Positions 27,301-38,744 of a DNA stretch of 64,000 nucleotides are shown here, in pieces. The stretch is from positions 177,952 through 241,951 of the forward strand of contig JAJDAN010000024.1 in the NCBI GenBank assembly GCA_029261855.1. The letters are read 5' to 3'. The stretch comes from Deltaproteobacteria bacterium (GTDB lineage Bacteria; Myxococcota_A; UBA9160; UBA4427). Position 1 is the stretch's first letter. Every line of letters starts with the position of its first letter. The translations under genes and the position numbers were made by a program. The notes below the pieces were generated by a model. It was not told the DNA's origin. It made no database searches and worked only from the letters and a program-made list of their open reading frames with translations.

Positions 27301-27539
27301 TTCTCGATTCCCTCGATCCCGAAGATCTCCTCTTCGATCCGGATGCAGACACCTTCTTCGACCTCTTCCGGCGCCGCCCCCAGGTACGGGACGCCGATCT
27401 GCACCATGTCGATGTTGATGTCCGGAAAGGACTTCTGCTGGATGGACGGGATCGCGACGAGCCCGCCGACGATCAGCAACAGCATCAGCAGATTCGCGGC
27501 AACGTGGTTGTGCGCGAACCACGCGATTGCCGACTTCAC
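24309..27539 (-). CDS. RND-family efflux permease (AcrB/HAE-like)
   Basis: 1076-residue proton-driven inner-membrane pump with the RND layout: one N-terminal helix, a large periplasmic loop, a helix bundle, a second loop and a second bundle. The proton relay pair is Asp397-Asp398 in VLGLLVDDAIVVGENIHRH, as in AcrB, and motif GVPLSILGAFAL precedes it. The lack of heavy-metal-type signatures favours export of hydrophobic compounds. It overlaps the adaptor gene by four bases. No outer-membrane TolC-like gene is adjacent, so the channel must be encoded elsewhere. Its 3' end overlaps the M20 peptidase gene on the opposite strand. Confidence 0.93.
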   Translation of the reverse strand: MKSAIAWFAHNHVAANLLMLLLIVGGLVAIPSIQQKSFPDINIDMVQIGVPYLGAAPEEVEEGVCIRIEEEIFGIEGIEKITSSAAEGACGVTAELLDGYPIDRALSEIKNAVDSISTFPVETEKPVIKHIVIKRDAAQIALSGDVDEDALKVIGEQVRDELASLSGITQVDLTNARDYEISVEVSEASLQRYGLTFAQVADTVRRGSLDRPGGSIKTESGEVLLRTKGQAYVAEDFERLVVLTREDGTRLLLGEVARIVDGFEDDDRYASFDGKPAVLVKVYRVGDQRVLEVAQKAKDYVAAVGARLPEGITATFWQDGSRALRDRLDILIRNGLSGFVLVFVVLALFLRLRLAIWVSIGVPLSILGAFALFPPLDLSIDVISLFAFILVLGLLVDDAIVVGENIHRHQEAAEEPLQAAITGAQEVAIPVIFGVLTTVVAFLPLVQAPGTMGQIFGTIGIVTMCCLFFSLVESQLVLPAHLGHMKIGSRGKPPRDGSISARWQRGQRVLSTSLERLASDIYRPALVKVIEWRYTAVATAVALLLLVGSTLTAGYLKFSFFPAVEADYVTARLSMAPGTPVEVTDRAVAQLEESAKRVKAQLDREYEVDGGSVVKHFLRSVGEQPSTGGRNPGNADTALSASHLGEVTIELVGGDDRPLPAKEVVQLWRDETPAIPDVEELLFTSSLFSAGDPINVELKSSDVIELEAAADRLKARLAAYSGVFDISDSFEGGKEEIQLDILPAAESLGLTLDDLATQVRHAFYGAEAQRIQRGRDDIRVMVRYPEDQRRSLVDLENLRVRTPDGGEVPFYAVARASQEVGYSTIRRSDRQRVINVTADVDLREGNANEILADLQKGFLADLTRDHPGMSYSLEGEQREQAETLGALIRNYIFALVLIYVLLAVPLRSYTQPLLIMSVIPFGVVGAILGHLLMGFNLSMMSVFGVVALSGVVVNSSLVLVHYVNERRNEGVPLFDAVHAAGTARFRPIVLTSITTFAGLTPLLLEMNVGSAFLKPMATSLGFGVVVATGISLFLVPSAYVILEDLKGIASRRGQGAGDQSSPGPESGRPELSIRRT

Positions 27540-28852
27540 GAGCCGGCACCCACGAGCTCGCCGGGACCGGGCGCGTCCCCTTCGGAGGCGTCGCCCGCGA
27601 CGCGCACGCGCATGCCGTCGGTGACGGCTCGCAGCGGCGAGATGCAGACCCGTTCGCCGGGGCTCAGACCGGCCCCCACGATCACGCGCCCGCGCTCGGT
27701 GCGCAGCACTTCGACGTCGCGAATCCGGAGGCGCGAGTCGTCGTCCACCACGAGCACGTACGGGCGTCCGTCGCCTCGTGGGCGACGCAGGGCGTTGCGC
27801 GGGAGCACGTAGGCGTCTTCGACGGTTCGCCCGACGATCTCCGCCTCGACGAACAGACCGACCTCGAGGGGCGCACCGCCCGCGTGGGGCGAGGATTCGT
27901 CCGCTCCGTTCTCCGTGACCTTCTCCGCTCCCTTCTCCGTATGGCTGCCCTTCCCCCGGCCGTAGGGGTCCTCGACCCGCGCGACCACCTGGACCATGCG
28001 GCTCTTCGGATCCAGCTCGCCCTCGCTGCGAACGATCTTTCCTTCCCAGGTCTGCTGCTTGCCGGCGAACTCGGCACGCAGGGCGACCCGCGGTCCGTCC
28101 CGCTCGCCGGCGCCTTCCGCCGGGTTCCCCGAGAAGCGACCGGTGCGCGTCTCGTCGAGGTCGAGATAGGCGATCTCTCGATCGGGAAGCGGAAGCCGGA
28201 TCTCGGCGTAGTCCACCGCGTAGAGTCGCGCGAGTGCGACTCCGCGGCTCGCGAACTGTCCGACGTCGGCCTGCTCGGACCGGACCCGCCCGCGATACGG
28301 CGCGCGCAGCTCCGTTCGTTCGAGGTCCCGTTCGGCGCGCTCGAGCTGGGCGCGGCGCTCGCGCAGGGTCGCCTGGGCGACCCGGAAGCTGTTCTCGGCG
28401 TCGTCGATGTGTGCCTCGCTCGCCACCGATCGGTCGGCGAGACGCTGCTGACGGTTTCGCTCCTTCTCCGCGCGCGCGAACTCGCTCTCGGCTCGCGCGA
28501 CGTTGGCCCGCGCGCTCTCGAGTGCCGCCTCGTAGTCCGCACGATCGATGCGCACCAACGGTTGCTCGGCCGCGACGAAGCCACCGGACACGAGATCCGG
28601 GGACACCCAGACCACCTCGCCCGAGACCTGCGGCACGAGGTCACTCTCACTGCGCGGCTTGACGGTGCCGTGGGCCGTCACCTGGAACTGGAAGTCGGTC
28701 GGCTCGGCGCGCACGGTCCGGATCAGCGGCGCCGTGTTCTCCGGGGCGCGCGGTGCGATTTCTTCGCGCATCGCATGGACGAGGGCGACCACCGTCACGA
28801 CGGCCGCGAGGATCCCTATGGGGATGATCGCCTTCGGCTGCAGCAGCCTCAT
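27536..28852 (-). CDS. RND periplasmic adaptor (membrane fusion protein)
   Basis: 438-residue HlyD/AcrA-type adaptor that links the RND pump to an outer-membrane channel. It has an N-terminal signal anchor, a lipoyl half (VTAHGTVKPRSESDLVPQVS), a long Ala/Glu/Arg-rich coiled coil (residues about 105-175, YEAALESARANVARAESEF), the second lipoyl half (LRAPYRGRV) and a beta-barrel. A charged Lys/Glu/Gly insertion near residues 300-320 is unusual. Four-base overlaps join it to the pump gene downstream and to the TetR gene upstream. Confidence 0.9.
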   Translation of the reverse strand: MRLLQPKAIIPIGILAAVVTVVALVHAMREEIAPRAPENTAPLIRTVRAEPTDFQFQVTAHGTVKPRSESDLVPQVSGEVVWVSPDLVSGGFVAAEQPLVRIDRADYEAALESARANVARAESEFARAEKERNRQQRLADRSVASEAHIDDAENSFRVAQATLRERRAQLERAERDLERTELRAPYRGRVRSEQADVGQFASRGVALARLYAVDYAEIRLPLPDREIAYLDLDETRTGRFSGNPAEGAGERDGPRVALRAEFAGKQQTWEGKIVRSEGELDPKSRMVQVVARVEDPYGRGKGSHTEKGAEKVTENGADESSPHAGGAPLEVGLFVEAEIVGRTVEDAYVLPRNALRRPRGDGRPYVLVVDDDSRLRIRDVEVLRTERGRVIVGAGLSPGERVCISPLRAVTDGMRVRVAGDASEGDAPGPGELVGAGS

Positions 28853-29559
28853 GTGTCCTCCGCCCGAAGCACGGTGGACCGCATGCCGGCAGCACCGAAT
28901 CGCACCATCTGGTCGAGCAGCTCTTCGTCGCTGGGGAGAGCGCTGCCCGCAGCGAACCCGATGTTGCCGAGCTCGAGCTGGCCCGAGATCACATGCACCA
29001 TCATCCCGACGATCAGTTGAAAGGCGACCGCGATTTCACGCGGATTCCGGTCCGGGACCGCGCGCTGGAACGCGGCCGTGAACCGCGCGGACAGCGGGCC
29101 GAAGTTCTCCTCCTTGAACGCCGTCACGACTTCTGGCGGGTCCGAATACAAGCGCGCCGCAACCTCACGGAACCGGTCCCGGCCGGGCGCCTGATCGCGC
29201 CCCCGGACCGCAGGCGCGAGGAAGGCTTCGAGTACCTGCTCGAGCGTCGGTCCCGCAGCGCCCGCCCTGGCCTCGAGCGCGTCCAGGGCTTCCATCCGCG
29301 CCTGGTTCACCGGGAGGATCGTCCGGCCCAGGGTTGCGAGTAGCAGGGCCTCCTTCGTCCCGAAGTGATAGTTGGCCGCAGACACGCTGACCCCTGCAGC
29401 CTGGGTCACCGCGCGCATGGACGTCCCCGCATAGCCCCGCTCGGCGAAGAGCTGCGCGGCCGCGTCGAGCAGCCGCTCCTTCGTCTCCGAAGCATCGCGA
29501 CCGCCGCGGGGGCCGGCGGCGGGCATGGGGACGCGGGAGGGGGAGGAATCGGATCGCAT
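28849..29559 (-). CDS. TetR-family repressor of the RND operon
   Basis: 236-residue regulator. The N-terminal HTH (residues about 26-72: LLDAAAQLFAERGYAGTSM, then VTQAAGVSVSAANYHFGTKE) is typical TetR; the remainder is the helical ligand domain. It is the first gene of the operon and overlaps the adaptor gene by four bases, so it is co-transcribed with what it controls. Two operator-like palindromes overlap the promoter just upstream, which implies autorepression relieved by a pump substrate. The start at 29559 lacks a strong Shine-Dalgarno. Confidence 0.92.
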   Translation of the reverse strand: MRSDSSPSRVPMPAAGPRGGRDASETKERLLDAAAQLFAERGYAGTSMRAVTQAAGVSVSAANYHFGTKEALLLATLGRTILPVNQARMEALDALEARAGAAGPTLEQVLEAFLAPAVRGRDQAPGRDRFREVAARLYSDPPEVVTAFKEENFGPLSARFTAAFQRAVPDRNPREIAVAFQLIVGMMVHVISGQLELGNIGFAAGSALPSDEELLDQMVRFGAAGMRSTVLRAEDT

Positions 29560-29610
29560 TCGTGGGCTCGGGGGGAGGCGCGGAGGAAGGGGGTTGCTGA
29601 GAAGGGAATC

Positions 29611-29635
29611 GAACGATCGTTCGGAACATACGTTC
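29611..29635. promoter_or_regulatory. tandem TetR operators
   Basis: Two 12-bp sites of the form GAAC-N4-GTTC lie 13 bases apart: GAACGATCGTTC at 29611-29622, extended to a perfect 14-bp palindrome by flanking C and G, and GAACATACGTTC at 29624-29635. They cover the -10 and the predicted start of the TetR operon promoter. Confidence 0.8.
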
Positions 29636-29653
29636 GACTCCGCGCGACGTCAA
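29625..29653 (-). promoter_or_regulatory. sigma-70 promoter of the TetR-adaptor-pump operon
   Basis: On the minus strand, -35 TTGACG (29648-29653) and -10 TATGTT (29625-29630) are separated by exactly 17 bases. The predicted start is near 29618, inside the first operator, leaving a leader of about 59 bases before the TetR start. Confidence 0.75.
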
Positions 29654-29700
29654 ATCGCCACCGCAAGGTCCTCGCGGCCATGGACGTGAGGAGACGCCTG

Positions 29701-30711
29701 ATGGATTCTCGCGCGATGCGGGCATGGCAGGCGAAGGTGCTGGGACCGCCGCAGGAAGTGCTCGAGCTCGTCGAGGCCCCCCTGCCCGAGCCCGGCCCCG
29801 GGCAGGTACGGATTCGCGTCCGGGTCGCAGCCCTCAACTGGAGCGACGACCTGGTCTGCCGAGGCCGCTACCAGGTGAAGCCGCCCCTGCCCTTCAGTCC
29901 GGGCATGGAGGGGACCGGGGTCATCGATGCGGCGGGCGACGATGCCGGCCCCTGGCGAGCCGGCGACCGCGTCGTTGCCAACATGACCTTGCCCCACGGC
30001 GCCCTGGCCGAGTTCGCCATTGCCGAGGCCGAGAACGTCTACCGGGTCCCGGACGGAGTACCCGACACCAAGGTCGCCGGGCTGCTGATCCAGTACCAGA
30101 CGACCCACATCGCCCTGCATCGCCGCGGCGGGCTGCAGGCCGGCGAGACCCTGCTCGTGCATGCGGGCGCGGGGGGCATGGGCTCGGCGGCGATCCAGCT
30201 GGGATGCGCGGCCGGTGCCCGGGTCTTCGCCACGGCGGGCGGGGCGGACAAGGTGGCGCTCTGCCGGGATCTCGGTGCGCAGGTCGCCATCGACTATCGC
30301 AGCGAGGACTTCGCCGACGTGGTCAACCGGGAGACCGGGGGTGAGGGTGCCGACGTGATCTTCGATTCGGTGGGCGGAGACACCTTTGATCGCTCTCGCA
30401 AGTGCATCGCCTTCGAGGGGCGCATCCTCATCATCGGATTCTCGAGCGGGCGCATCGCCGACCTGCCCACCAACCACGCCATGGTCAAGAACTACTCGGT
30501 CGTGGGCGTCTATCCCGCGCGCTACGCGCAGCTCGATCACCCGTTCCTCGAGCGAACCAACGCCCACCTGATCCAGCTGCTGCAGGACGGCGCCATCGAC
30601 CCGCTCATCGGACTCGAGGTGCCGCTCGAGAACGCCGCGACTGCCATCGCGGCGCTCGCGGATCGGAAGACCGTGGGCAAGATCGTCGTCAACGTCCAGA
30701 CCGGCGTTTGA
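29701..30711 (+). CDS. NADPH:quinone oxidoreductase-like MDR protein
   Basis: 336-residue zinc-independent medium-chain dehydrogenase/reductase of the quinone oxidoreductase family. The GroES-like domain has ALNWSDDLVCRGRYQ and FSPGMEGTGVI; the Rossmann domain has LLVHAGAGGMGSAAIQLG and VIFDSVGGDTF. Zinc-ligand Cys residues are absent. It would reduce quinones or enones with NADPH. The start is ATG 29701, nine bases after a GGAG Shine-Dalgarno; the ATG at 29680 lacks one. Divergence from the TetR gene places the operators within its promoter region, so TetR may control it too. Confidence 0.88.
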   Translation: MDSRAMRAWQAKVLGPPQEVLELVEAPLPEPGPGQVRIRVRVAALNWSDDLVCRGRYQVKPPLPFSPGMEGTGVIDAAGDDAGPWRAGDRVVANMTLPHGALAEFAIAEAENVYRVPDGVPDTKVAGLLIQYQTTHIALHRRGGLQAGETLLVHAGAGGMGSAAIQLGCAAGARVFATAGGADKVALCRDLGAQVAIDYRSEDFADVVNRETGGEGADVIFDSVGGDTFDRSRKCIAFEGRILIIGFSSGRIADLPTNHAMVKNYSVVGVYPARYAQLDHPFLERTNAHLIQLLQDGAIDPLIGLEVPLENAATAIAALADRKTVGKIVVNVQTGV

Positions 30712-30758
30712 TTCGCGCCGAAGCCGGGCGGACCGATGACTGCGAATGCCGCGCCGTC

Positions 30759-30764
30759 TACCCT
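30759..30764 (+). promoter_or_regulatory. -10 element TACCCT before gcvP, probable leaderless transcript
   Basis: A TANNNT box ends eight bases before the gcvP ATG at 30773; no Shine-Dalgarno is visible. A gene 61 bases upstream on the same strand could also read through. Confidence 0.35.
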
Positions 30765-30772
30765 ACCCGGCC

Positions 30773-33682
<2,910 letters not shown>

Positions 33683-34529
33683 CGCCCGCGCTCGTCGAGC
33701 GCGTGCTGACGGGACTCGGGCTCCCCGCGGCGCCAGAGCCCGACCTCGCGGGGCTCCGCACGCTCTATTCGGCGTGGTGCCAGCGAGTTCCCTTCGACAA
33801 CGTGCGCAAGCTGATCTGGCTGCGAGAAGGGATCGCCGGCCCCCTGCCGGGGGACGACGCCGACGATTACTTCGAAGCCTGGTTGACCCATGGCACCGGC
33901 GGCACCTGCTGGGCGGGGAACGGCGCGCTGCAATCCCTGCTCGTCGCGACCGGGTTCCAGGCGAGACGCGGCTACGGGACGATGATGGCAGCGCCGGACA
34001 TCCCGCCCAATCACGGCACCGTAGTCGTCGCGATCGAGGGCGACGACTATCTCGTCGACGCTTCGGTGCTGTTCGGCGAACCGCTGCCCCTGTGCGCCGG
34101 GGCGCGCGTTGCCCACCCCGCGCGGGGCGTCTCACTGCGCAACGACGACGACGGAAAGCTGCGGCTGGCCTGGCGCGCCTTCCACGCGGATCCTTTCGAC
34201 TGCCGCATCGAGTCCACGGACGCGAGCGCCGAGGTCTTCTCCCGCTTCCACGAAGTCACCCGTGCCTGGAGCCCCTTCAACTTCTCCCTGTCCGCGCGGC
34301 TGAACGTGGGCGACGAGGTCGTCGGCGCATCCTTCGGCCAACTCGCAAAGCTCGACGGCGAGGGACCGATCCAGTTCGCGGAAGCGTCGACGAGCAAGCG
34401 CAAACACCTGCTCACCGACCAGCTGGGGATCAGCGAGGAGATGGCCGACCGGCTGCCGGTGGACCTCGAGACGCCGTCGCCCCCGAAGCGGAGGTGACGG
34501 TCATGCCGGGGCCCGCGCTCTCCTGAGTC

Positions 34530-37361
34530 CTAGCGCCGACGGCGCGACAACGCGCGGACGCTCAACCCGGACAGCAGCACGACCAGCAGGACCAGCGCCC
34601 CAGGTGTCGAGACCGGCAGGTAGGTCGGGGGCGTCTGGGACAACCCCGGGTCGTTGATCACCGTCAGCTCGATGACGCCCGATGTCGTGACCACGTTGAG
34701 GTCGGCCGAGGCGGTCACCCCGGCGGCGGACAGGGTCGGGTCCGCGGCAATCTCGGCCGCGACCGCAGCGGCCACCGCAACCGCGTCCATGCCGGCGGTC
34801 GTGATCGTGACGACGACGACCCCATCCACGGTGACCTGCACGTCTCCACCCTCGGCCGTCCCGTAGAAGGACACCTCGGTGCCGCGGCAGTCGAACGCAC
34901 AGCCGTCTCCGGAGATCGCGTTGCCGTCATCGCAGACTTCCGTGGGCTCGAGATCGCCATTGCCGCACTGGATGGTCTGGAACTGCCGCATCATCTCCTG
35001 GTCTTCGTGCTCGAGGATGTGACAGTGGTACGGGAACAGACCCGTGTAATCCTCGAAGCGCTTGATGACACGCACGATCTCGTTGGGGTGGACCTGGATC
35101 GTGTCCTTCCACCCCAGCTCTTCGGGAAGCGGCGGCTGGGGCGTTCCCGGGACCACCTCACCGTCCACGACGGTGAAGGGCGTGCGGTCGAGCACCTGGA
35201 ACATCTTCATGTGCAGGTGCATCGGATGGGACATCCCCGAGCGGTTGATGAAGCTCCACACCTCGATGGTGTCGAGCTCGGGGAACTCGACCACGTCCAT
35301 CCACATGTTGCCGATCTCGTTGCCGTCGGCGTCGAGGGACACGATCTCCCAGATGAAGGGGCTGCAGCCGCCGCCGCCGTCGGCGCGCACCAGCTCGAGG
35401 TCGCGGTGCTGGACGGCTTCGATCTCGTCGAGCACCTCGAGACTGCGCAAGAACGGAGGAACCGGGTCCGTGTCGCCGGGGACGTTCTGTACGTCGAAGC
35501 GCATGACTTGCGGCACCACGCCCGTTCCGGGCGGCCCGGGGAACGGCGCCGGCGCGCTGTTCACGAGGAAGATCTCGGTGTCCCCCGGCGCCACGTAGGG
35601 CTCGAAGTCGAAGACGATGTCCGCGCGCTCGGCGGGGCCGAGGGTGATGGCGCTGAGGTCGATCGGAGCTTCGAGCAGACCGCCGTCCCCGCCCAGGAAC
35701 TGGAAGCTCGCCGGCGCGGGACACGGCGATACGTCGGACCCCGGGCAGAATTCGAGGGTCAGGTGGCGGGAGTTCGAAGCGTTGAGCACCCGCAGGCGAT
35801 ATTTGCCACGCGTGACGTCGAATCGCGGCCAGATGACGCCGTTCACCAGGATCGTGTCGCCGAAGAACATCTCGACCAGGTTGGACGGGTAGTAGAGAGA
35901 ACCGTCCCCCAGTACCGTGCGATCCATGATGACGAGCGGCACCTCGTCGTCGCCCGACGGCAGGTTCAGCGCGTTCTCGGTCGCATCGCGAATGAGGAAG
36001 AGTCCGGCCAGGCCGAGATAGACGTTCAGCCGCGTCTGCCCGAGCGAGTGGTCGTGGTACCACAGCATCGAAGGCAGCTGGTCGTTGGGATAGGTGTAGG
36101 TGTCCTGATTGCCCGGCAGGAAGGTGTACTCGGGATGCCCGTCGGACTGCTCGTCGGTGTGGGTGCCGTGCAGGTGCACGACGGTCTTCGCGCTGTTCTC
36201 GGCGCCGTGCGGGCACAGGTCGACGGTCAGCAGGTGGTCCGTGCGCAGGGGCTTGGGGCTGCCCGGCTGGGACGTGTCCCGCAAGTCGTTGATCCAGTTG
36301 ACCGTCACCGTTTCCTGGCTGGTCGCCTCGATGGTCGGACCGGGGAACACCGCGCCCGACGGACCGTCCCCGTAAGCCCAGAGGGTCGAGGCCGGAAGTT
36401 CCGAATGCAGCTGCTGCTGGATCTCGCGCATGGCGATGTCGTAGGTCGCGACGCCGCCGGCGCTGCCGGCAACCGGGACGGCGTCGGCGGGCACGGGCAT
36501 CGCGTCGAGGTAGGCGGTGGGGATCGCAGGACACATCGCCGCGCCGCAGGTCGTGAGGTCGCCCTGGTAGCTGCCGCCCGCGGTGCCGCAGTCCACGGCG
36601 GTTTCGACCGTGCAGCTGGCCGCGGCATCCGCGATGCAGCACGCACCTGTCGGGGCGCCCACCTGGTCGTACACGACGGTGAGCTTCGGCCGCAGGTTGG
36701 AATCCCCCTCCTCCCGGCTGTTGAAGCGGCGCGCCGAGGTACCGCCGCCCTCGGCCCCGATCAGGATCCAGCCGTGGTTGTCTGCCGGCGTGTCCACCCA
36801 GGCCTGCACGTCGGCGGCCATCTGCGCCGAGGTCCAGGTATAGGGGCCGAGGGCCAGGACGTTCTCGCTGTCGCTGGCCGTGCCCACGTAGTCACCGCCG
36901 GCGCTCGTCCAGAAGGATGTGTCGTAGAAGCTGTGGATCCAGGTCGCATCGTTCGTTGTCGAGGCCGGGAACTCACCGTTCGCCGACGATGAAGTCCCCT
37001 CGCCCCACTCGGTCAGCACCCGGTGGAGCGTGGTCGTCGCCGGGAAGAAGGTCGCCGTCGTCCCGGCGAGATTCAGGGTGAGACTCACCGAGGTCACGGT
37101 CGATCCCGGCGGCACGCTGCCCGCCACGTCGAACTCGAGCACGGCGCGCAGCAGGGTGTTGTCGCCGTCGTTGCCCGTCTTGCCGGTGAAGAGCATCGGA
37201 CCCGCGCCGTTGGCGACGGCGCCGGCGACATCCTCCTTCAGGCTGCCGTCCTTGACCGGCTCGAGAACCACGACCACCGCCTGCGCGGCGGCGGGCACCA
37301 GCTGGGTGAGCGTCGCCAGGACGAGAGAAACGAACAGGTGCGCAGGTCGAAGACGGGTCAT
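34530..37361 (-). CDS. secreted mosaic multicopper oxidase
   Basis: 943 residues. Signal peptide 1-28; DNRLRE-type beta-sandwich about 30-230; Cys-rich linker 240-278; CotA/bilirubin-oxidase-like multicopper oxidase 330-797; DUF4215-type Cys-rich repeat 799-825; a beta domain; and a C-terminal tail of hydrophobic helix plus RRRR (918-943). Copper sites are intact: HLHGTH 396-401, WYHDHS 434-439, HPMHLH 712-717 and YHCHILEHEDQEM 778-790 with the type-1 Met. It would oxidise phenols, bilins or Cu(I)/Mn(II) outside the cell. The tail resembles PEP-CTERM sorting signals. It forms a minus-strand pair with a beta-helix protein. Confidence 0.9.
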   Translation of the reverse strand: MTRLRPAHLFVSLVLATLTQLVPAAAQAVVVVLEPVKDGSLKEDVAGAVANGAGPMLFTGKTGNDGDNTLLRAVLEFDVAGSVPPGSTVTSVSLTLNLAGTTATFFPATTTLHRVLTEWGEGTSSSANGEFPASTTNDATWIHSFYDTSFWTSAGGDYVGTASDSENVLALGPYTWTSAQMAADVQAWVDTPADNHGWILIGAEGGGTSARRFNSREEGDSNLRPKLTVVYDQVGAPTGACCIADAAASCTVETAVDCGTAGGSYQGDLTTCGAAMCPAIPTAYLDAMPVPADAVPVAGSAGGVATYDIAMREIQQQLHSELPASTLWAYGDGPSGAVFPGPTIEATSQETVTVNWINDLRDTSQPGSPKPLRTDHLLTVDLCPHGAENSAKTVVHLHGTHTDEQSDGHPEYTFLPGNQDTYTYPNDQLPSMLWYHDHSLGQTRLNVYLGLAGLFLIRDATENALNLPSGDDEVPLVIMDRTVLGDGSLYYPSNLVEMFFGDTILVNGVIWPRFDVTRGKYRLRVLNASNSRHLTLEFCPGSDVSPCPAPASFQFLGGDGGLLEAPIDLSAITLGPAERADIVFDFEPYVAPGDTEIFLVNSAPAPFPGPPGTGVVPQVMRFDVQNVPGDTDPVPPFLRSLEVLDEIEAVQHRDLELVRADGGGGCSPFIWEIVSLDADGNEIGNMWMDVVEFPELDTIEVWSFINRSGMSHPMHLHMKMFQVLDRTPFTVVDGEVVPGTPQPPLPEELGWKDTIQVHPNEIVRVIKRFEDYTGLFPYHCHILEHEDQEMMRQFQTIQCGNGDLEPTEVCDDGNAISGDGCAFDCRGTEVSFYGTAEGGDVQVTVDGVVVVTITTAGMDAVAVAAAVAAEIAADPTLSAAGVTASADLNVVTTSGVIELTVINDPGLSQTPPTYLPVSTPGALVLLVVLLSGLSVRALSRRRR

Positions 37362-37398
37362 GGATCAGGCTCCGCGGGTCAGGGTGCCGCTCACGCAG

Positions 37399-37428
37399 GC
37401 GCGGCCCGGGACGAATCCCGGGCCGCGC
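37399..37428 (-). terminator. strong hairpin with UUCG loop between beta-helix and multicopper oxidase genes
   Basis: A perfect 13-bp stem (37399-37411 pairing with 37416-37428) encloses the loop CGAA, which is UUCG in the minus-strand transcript. It sits just after the beta-helix gene stop and before the oxidase start. No U-tract follows, so it may attenuate, stabilise the upstream mRNA 3' end, or terminate weakly. Confidence 0.6.
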
Positions 37429-37452
37429 AATTTGGCTGCAGGTCGTGTGGGT

Positions 37453-38625
37453 TCAGGGCGCGTCGGGACAGGGGAAGTCCGCCAGGGTCGCGCCCGGCAT
37501 CGCGTCCGCTCCCACGAACTGCGTCTGGAAAGTGTTCGAATCGAAGCAGTTGTCCGTCGGGTCCGGATCCGCGGTCGGCGGGAACGGAATCGTCGGCGGG
37601 AAGCGGACGTCCGGCGAGTAGACGATGTCTCCTCCCGGAGCGAGCGCGCGATCCACGTCCGGGTCGTAGCCGTTGCCCTTGGAGATGTTGTTGCGGACCT
37701 CGTTTCCGTCGATGAAAGGCTCGATGCGCGGGTCCAGCACGGAGAAGGGATTGCCCGCCAACACGATCCCGTAGGTGCGGTTGCCCCAGACCTGGTTGTT
37801 CCGGATCACGGCGAAGTCCGCACCGAGGTTGAGGATGCCCGTGCCCTCGGGCAGCAGCGCCAGGTTGCCGTCGGTCGCGGTGTTGACCCGGTTGTTGTCC
37901 CGGACGTTGTTGTTCTCGACCAGGATGTTCTCGGCGAAGGGGATGTTCAGGCCGGGCAGCACCACCAGGAAGATGCCGGCTGTGTTCCCTTCGACCTTGT
38001 TGTTGCGCACGATGGCGTTGCTCGAGTTCTCGACTTCGATTCCGATGACGCTGTCGAAGACCTCATTGCGCTCGATCAGGGTGCCGTCGCTCTGGCCCAC
38101 GTAGATCGCCGCGTCGTCATGGCCCGAAGCGAAGTTCTCGGCGACGACGCCGTCGCGGGAGCAGATCGGGTACGGACCGTACTCGGCGTTATCGAGGTAG
38201 ATGCCCTTCGTCATGGAGTAGTTGTCGACGTTGGCGAGGAACACGCCCGAGTTGTCCGCGTTCTGGAAGGTGAAGCCGCGGATGCTGAAGCCCTGGATCG
38301 CACCCGCCAGGCAACCGAAGCTGCGGTCGCCGACCTTGACCGCGTAGTCGTTGCCGGTGGCGTCGATGACGGCACCCGCCTTGCCGATCAGGCGGATGTC
38401 GTCCGTCAGCACCTCGACGACAGCGCGCTCTCCCGCAGCCGCCGTGTAGAAGCCGGGGTAGACGATGATCGTGGTTCCCGGCGTGGCCGCATCGACCGCA
38501 TCCTGGATCGACTCGCCGTCCTGTACGTAGATGACGCCTCCCCCGCACTGCGAAACACCCATCGAGAAGAGGGCGCACATCATCACGATCGCCAGCGTTC
38601 CGAGTCCCTTGGTCGTGCTTCGCAT
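37453..38625 (-). CDS. secreted right-handed parallel beta-helix protein (NosD-like)
   Basis: 390 residues with an N-terminal signal ending VSQC, possibly a lipoprotein although Gln before Cys is atypical. The rest is a run of about 22-residue parallel beta-helix coils rich in Asn and Gly (LIERNEVFDSVIGIEVENSS, NAIVRNNKVEGNTAGIF, VIRNNQVWGNRTYGIVLAGN), the pattern of PbH1/NosD-type periplasmic proteins. No pectate-lyase active site is obvious. The C-terminal 60 residues are Pro/Asp-rich with two Cys. ATG at 38625 has a GGAGG site. It precedes the multicopper oxidase; a copper-related role would be inference from NosD. Confidence 0.78.
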   Translation of the reverse strand: MRSTTKGLGTLAIVMMCALFSMGVSQCGGGVIYVQDGESIQDAVDAATPGTTIIVYPGFYTAAAGERAVVEVLTDDIRLIGKAGAVIDATGNDYAVKVGDRSFGCLAGAIQGFSIRGFTFQNADNSGVFLANVDNYSMTKGIYLDNAEYGPYPICSRDGVVAENFASGHDDAAIYVGQSDGTLIERNEVFDSVIGIEVENSSNAIVRNNKVEGNTAGIFLVVLPGLNIPFAENILVENNNVRDNNRVNTATDGNLALLPEGTGILNLGADFAVIRNNQVWGNRTYGIVLAGNPFSVLDPRIEPFIDGNEVRNNISKGNGYDPDVDRALAPGGDIVYSPDVRFPPTIPFPPTADPDPTDNCFDSNTFQTQFVGADAMPGATLADFPCPDAP

Positions 38626-38744
38626 CGTCGATCCTCCATGCCTCTCGGCCGTGTCCAAGCATCCTACTCAGACGCGCTCCGTAGGGGAACCCCCATTTTC
38701 GACGCCTCGAGGGCCTGTAGGGCGCGCGGGGATGGGGCTGGCGG

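Noticed and set aside
25692..27812. 706-residue open frame on the plus strand opposite the RND pump
   Set aside because: It is the complement of strongly conserved RND coding sequence and its protein is His/Arg/Asp-rich with no domain; long antisense frames are expected at this GC content.
35007..36992. 661-residue open frame opposite the multicopper oxidase
   Set aside because: The opposite strand encodes intact copper-site motifs; the antisense product has no recognisable features.
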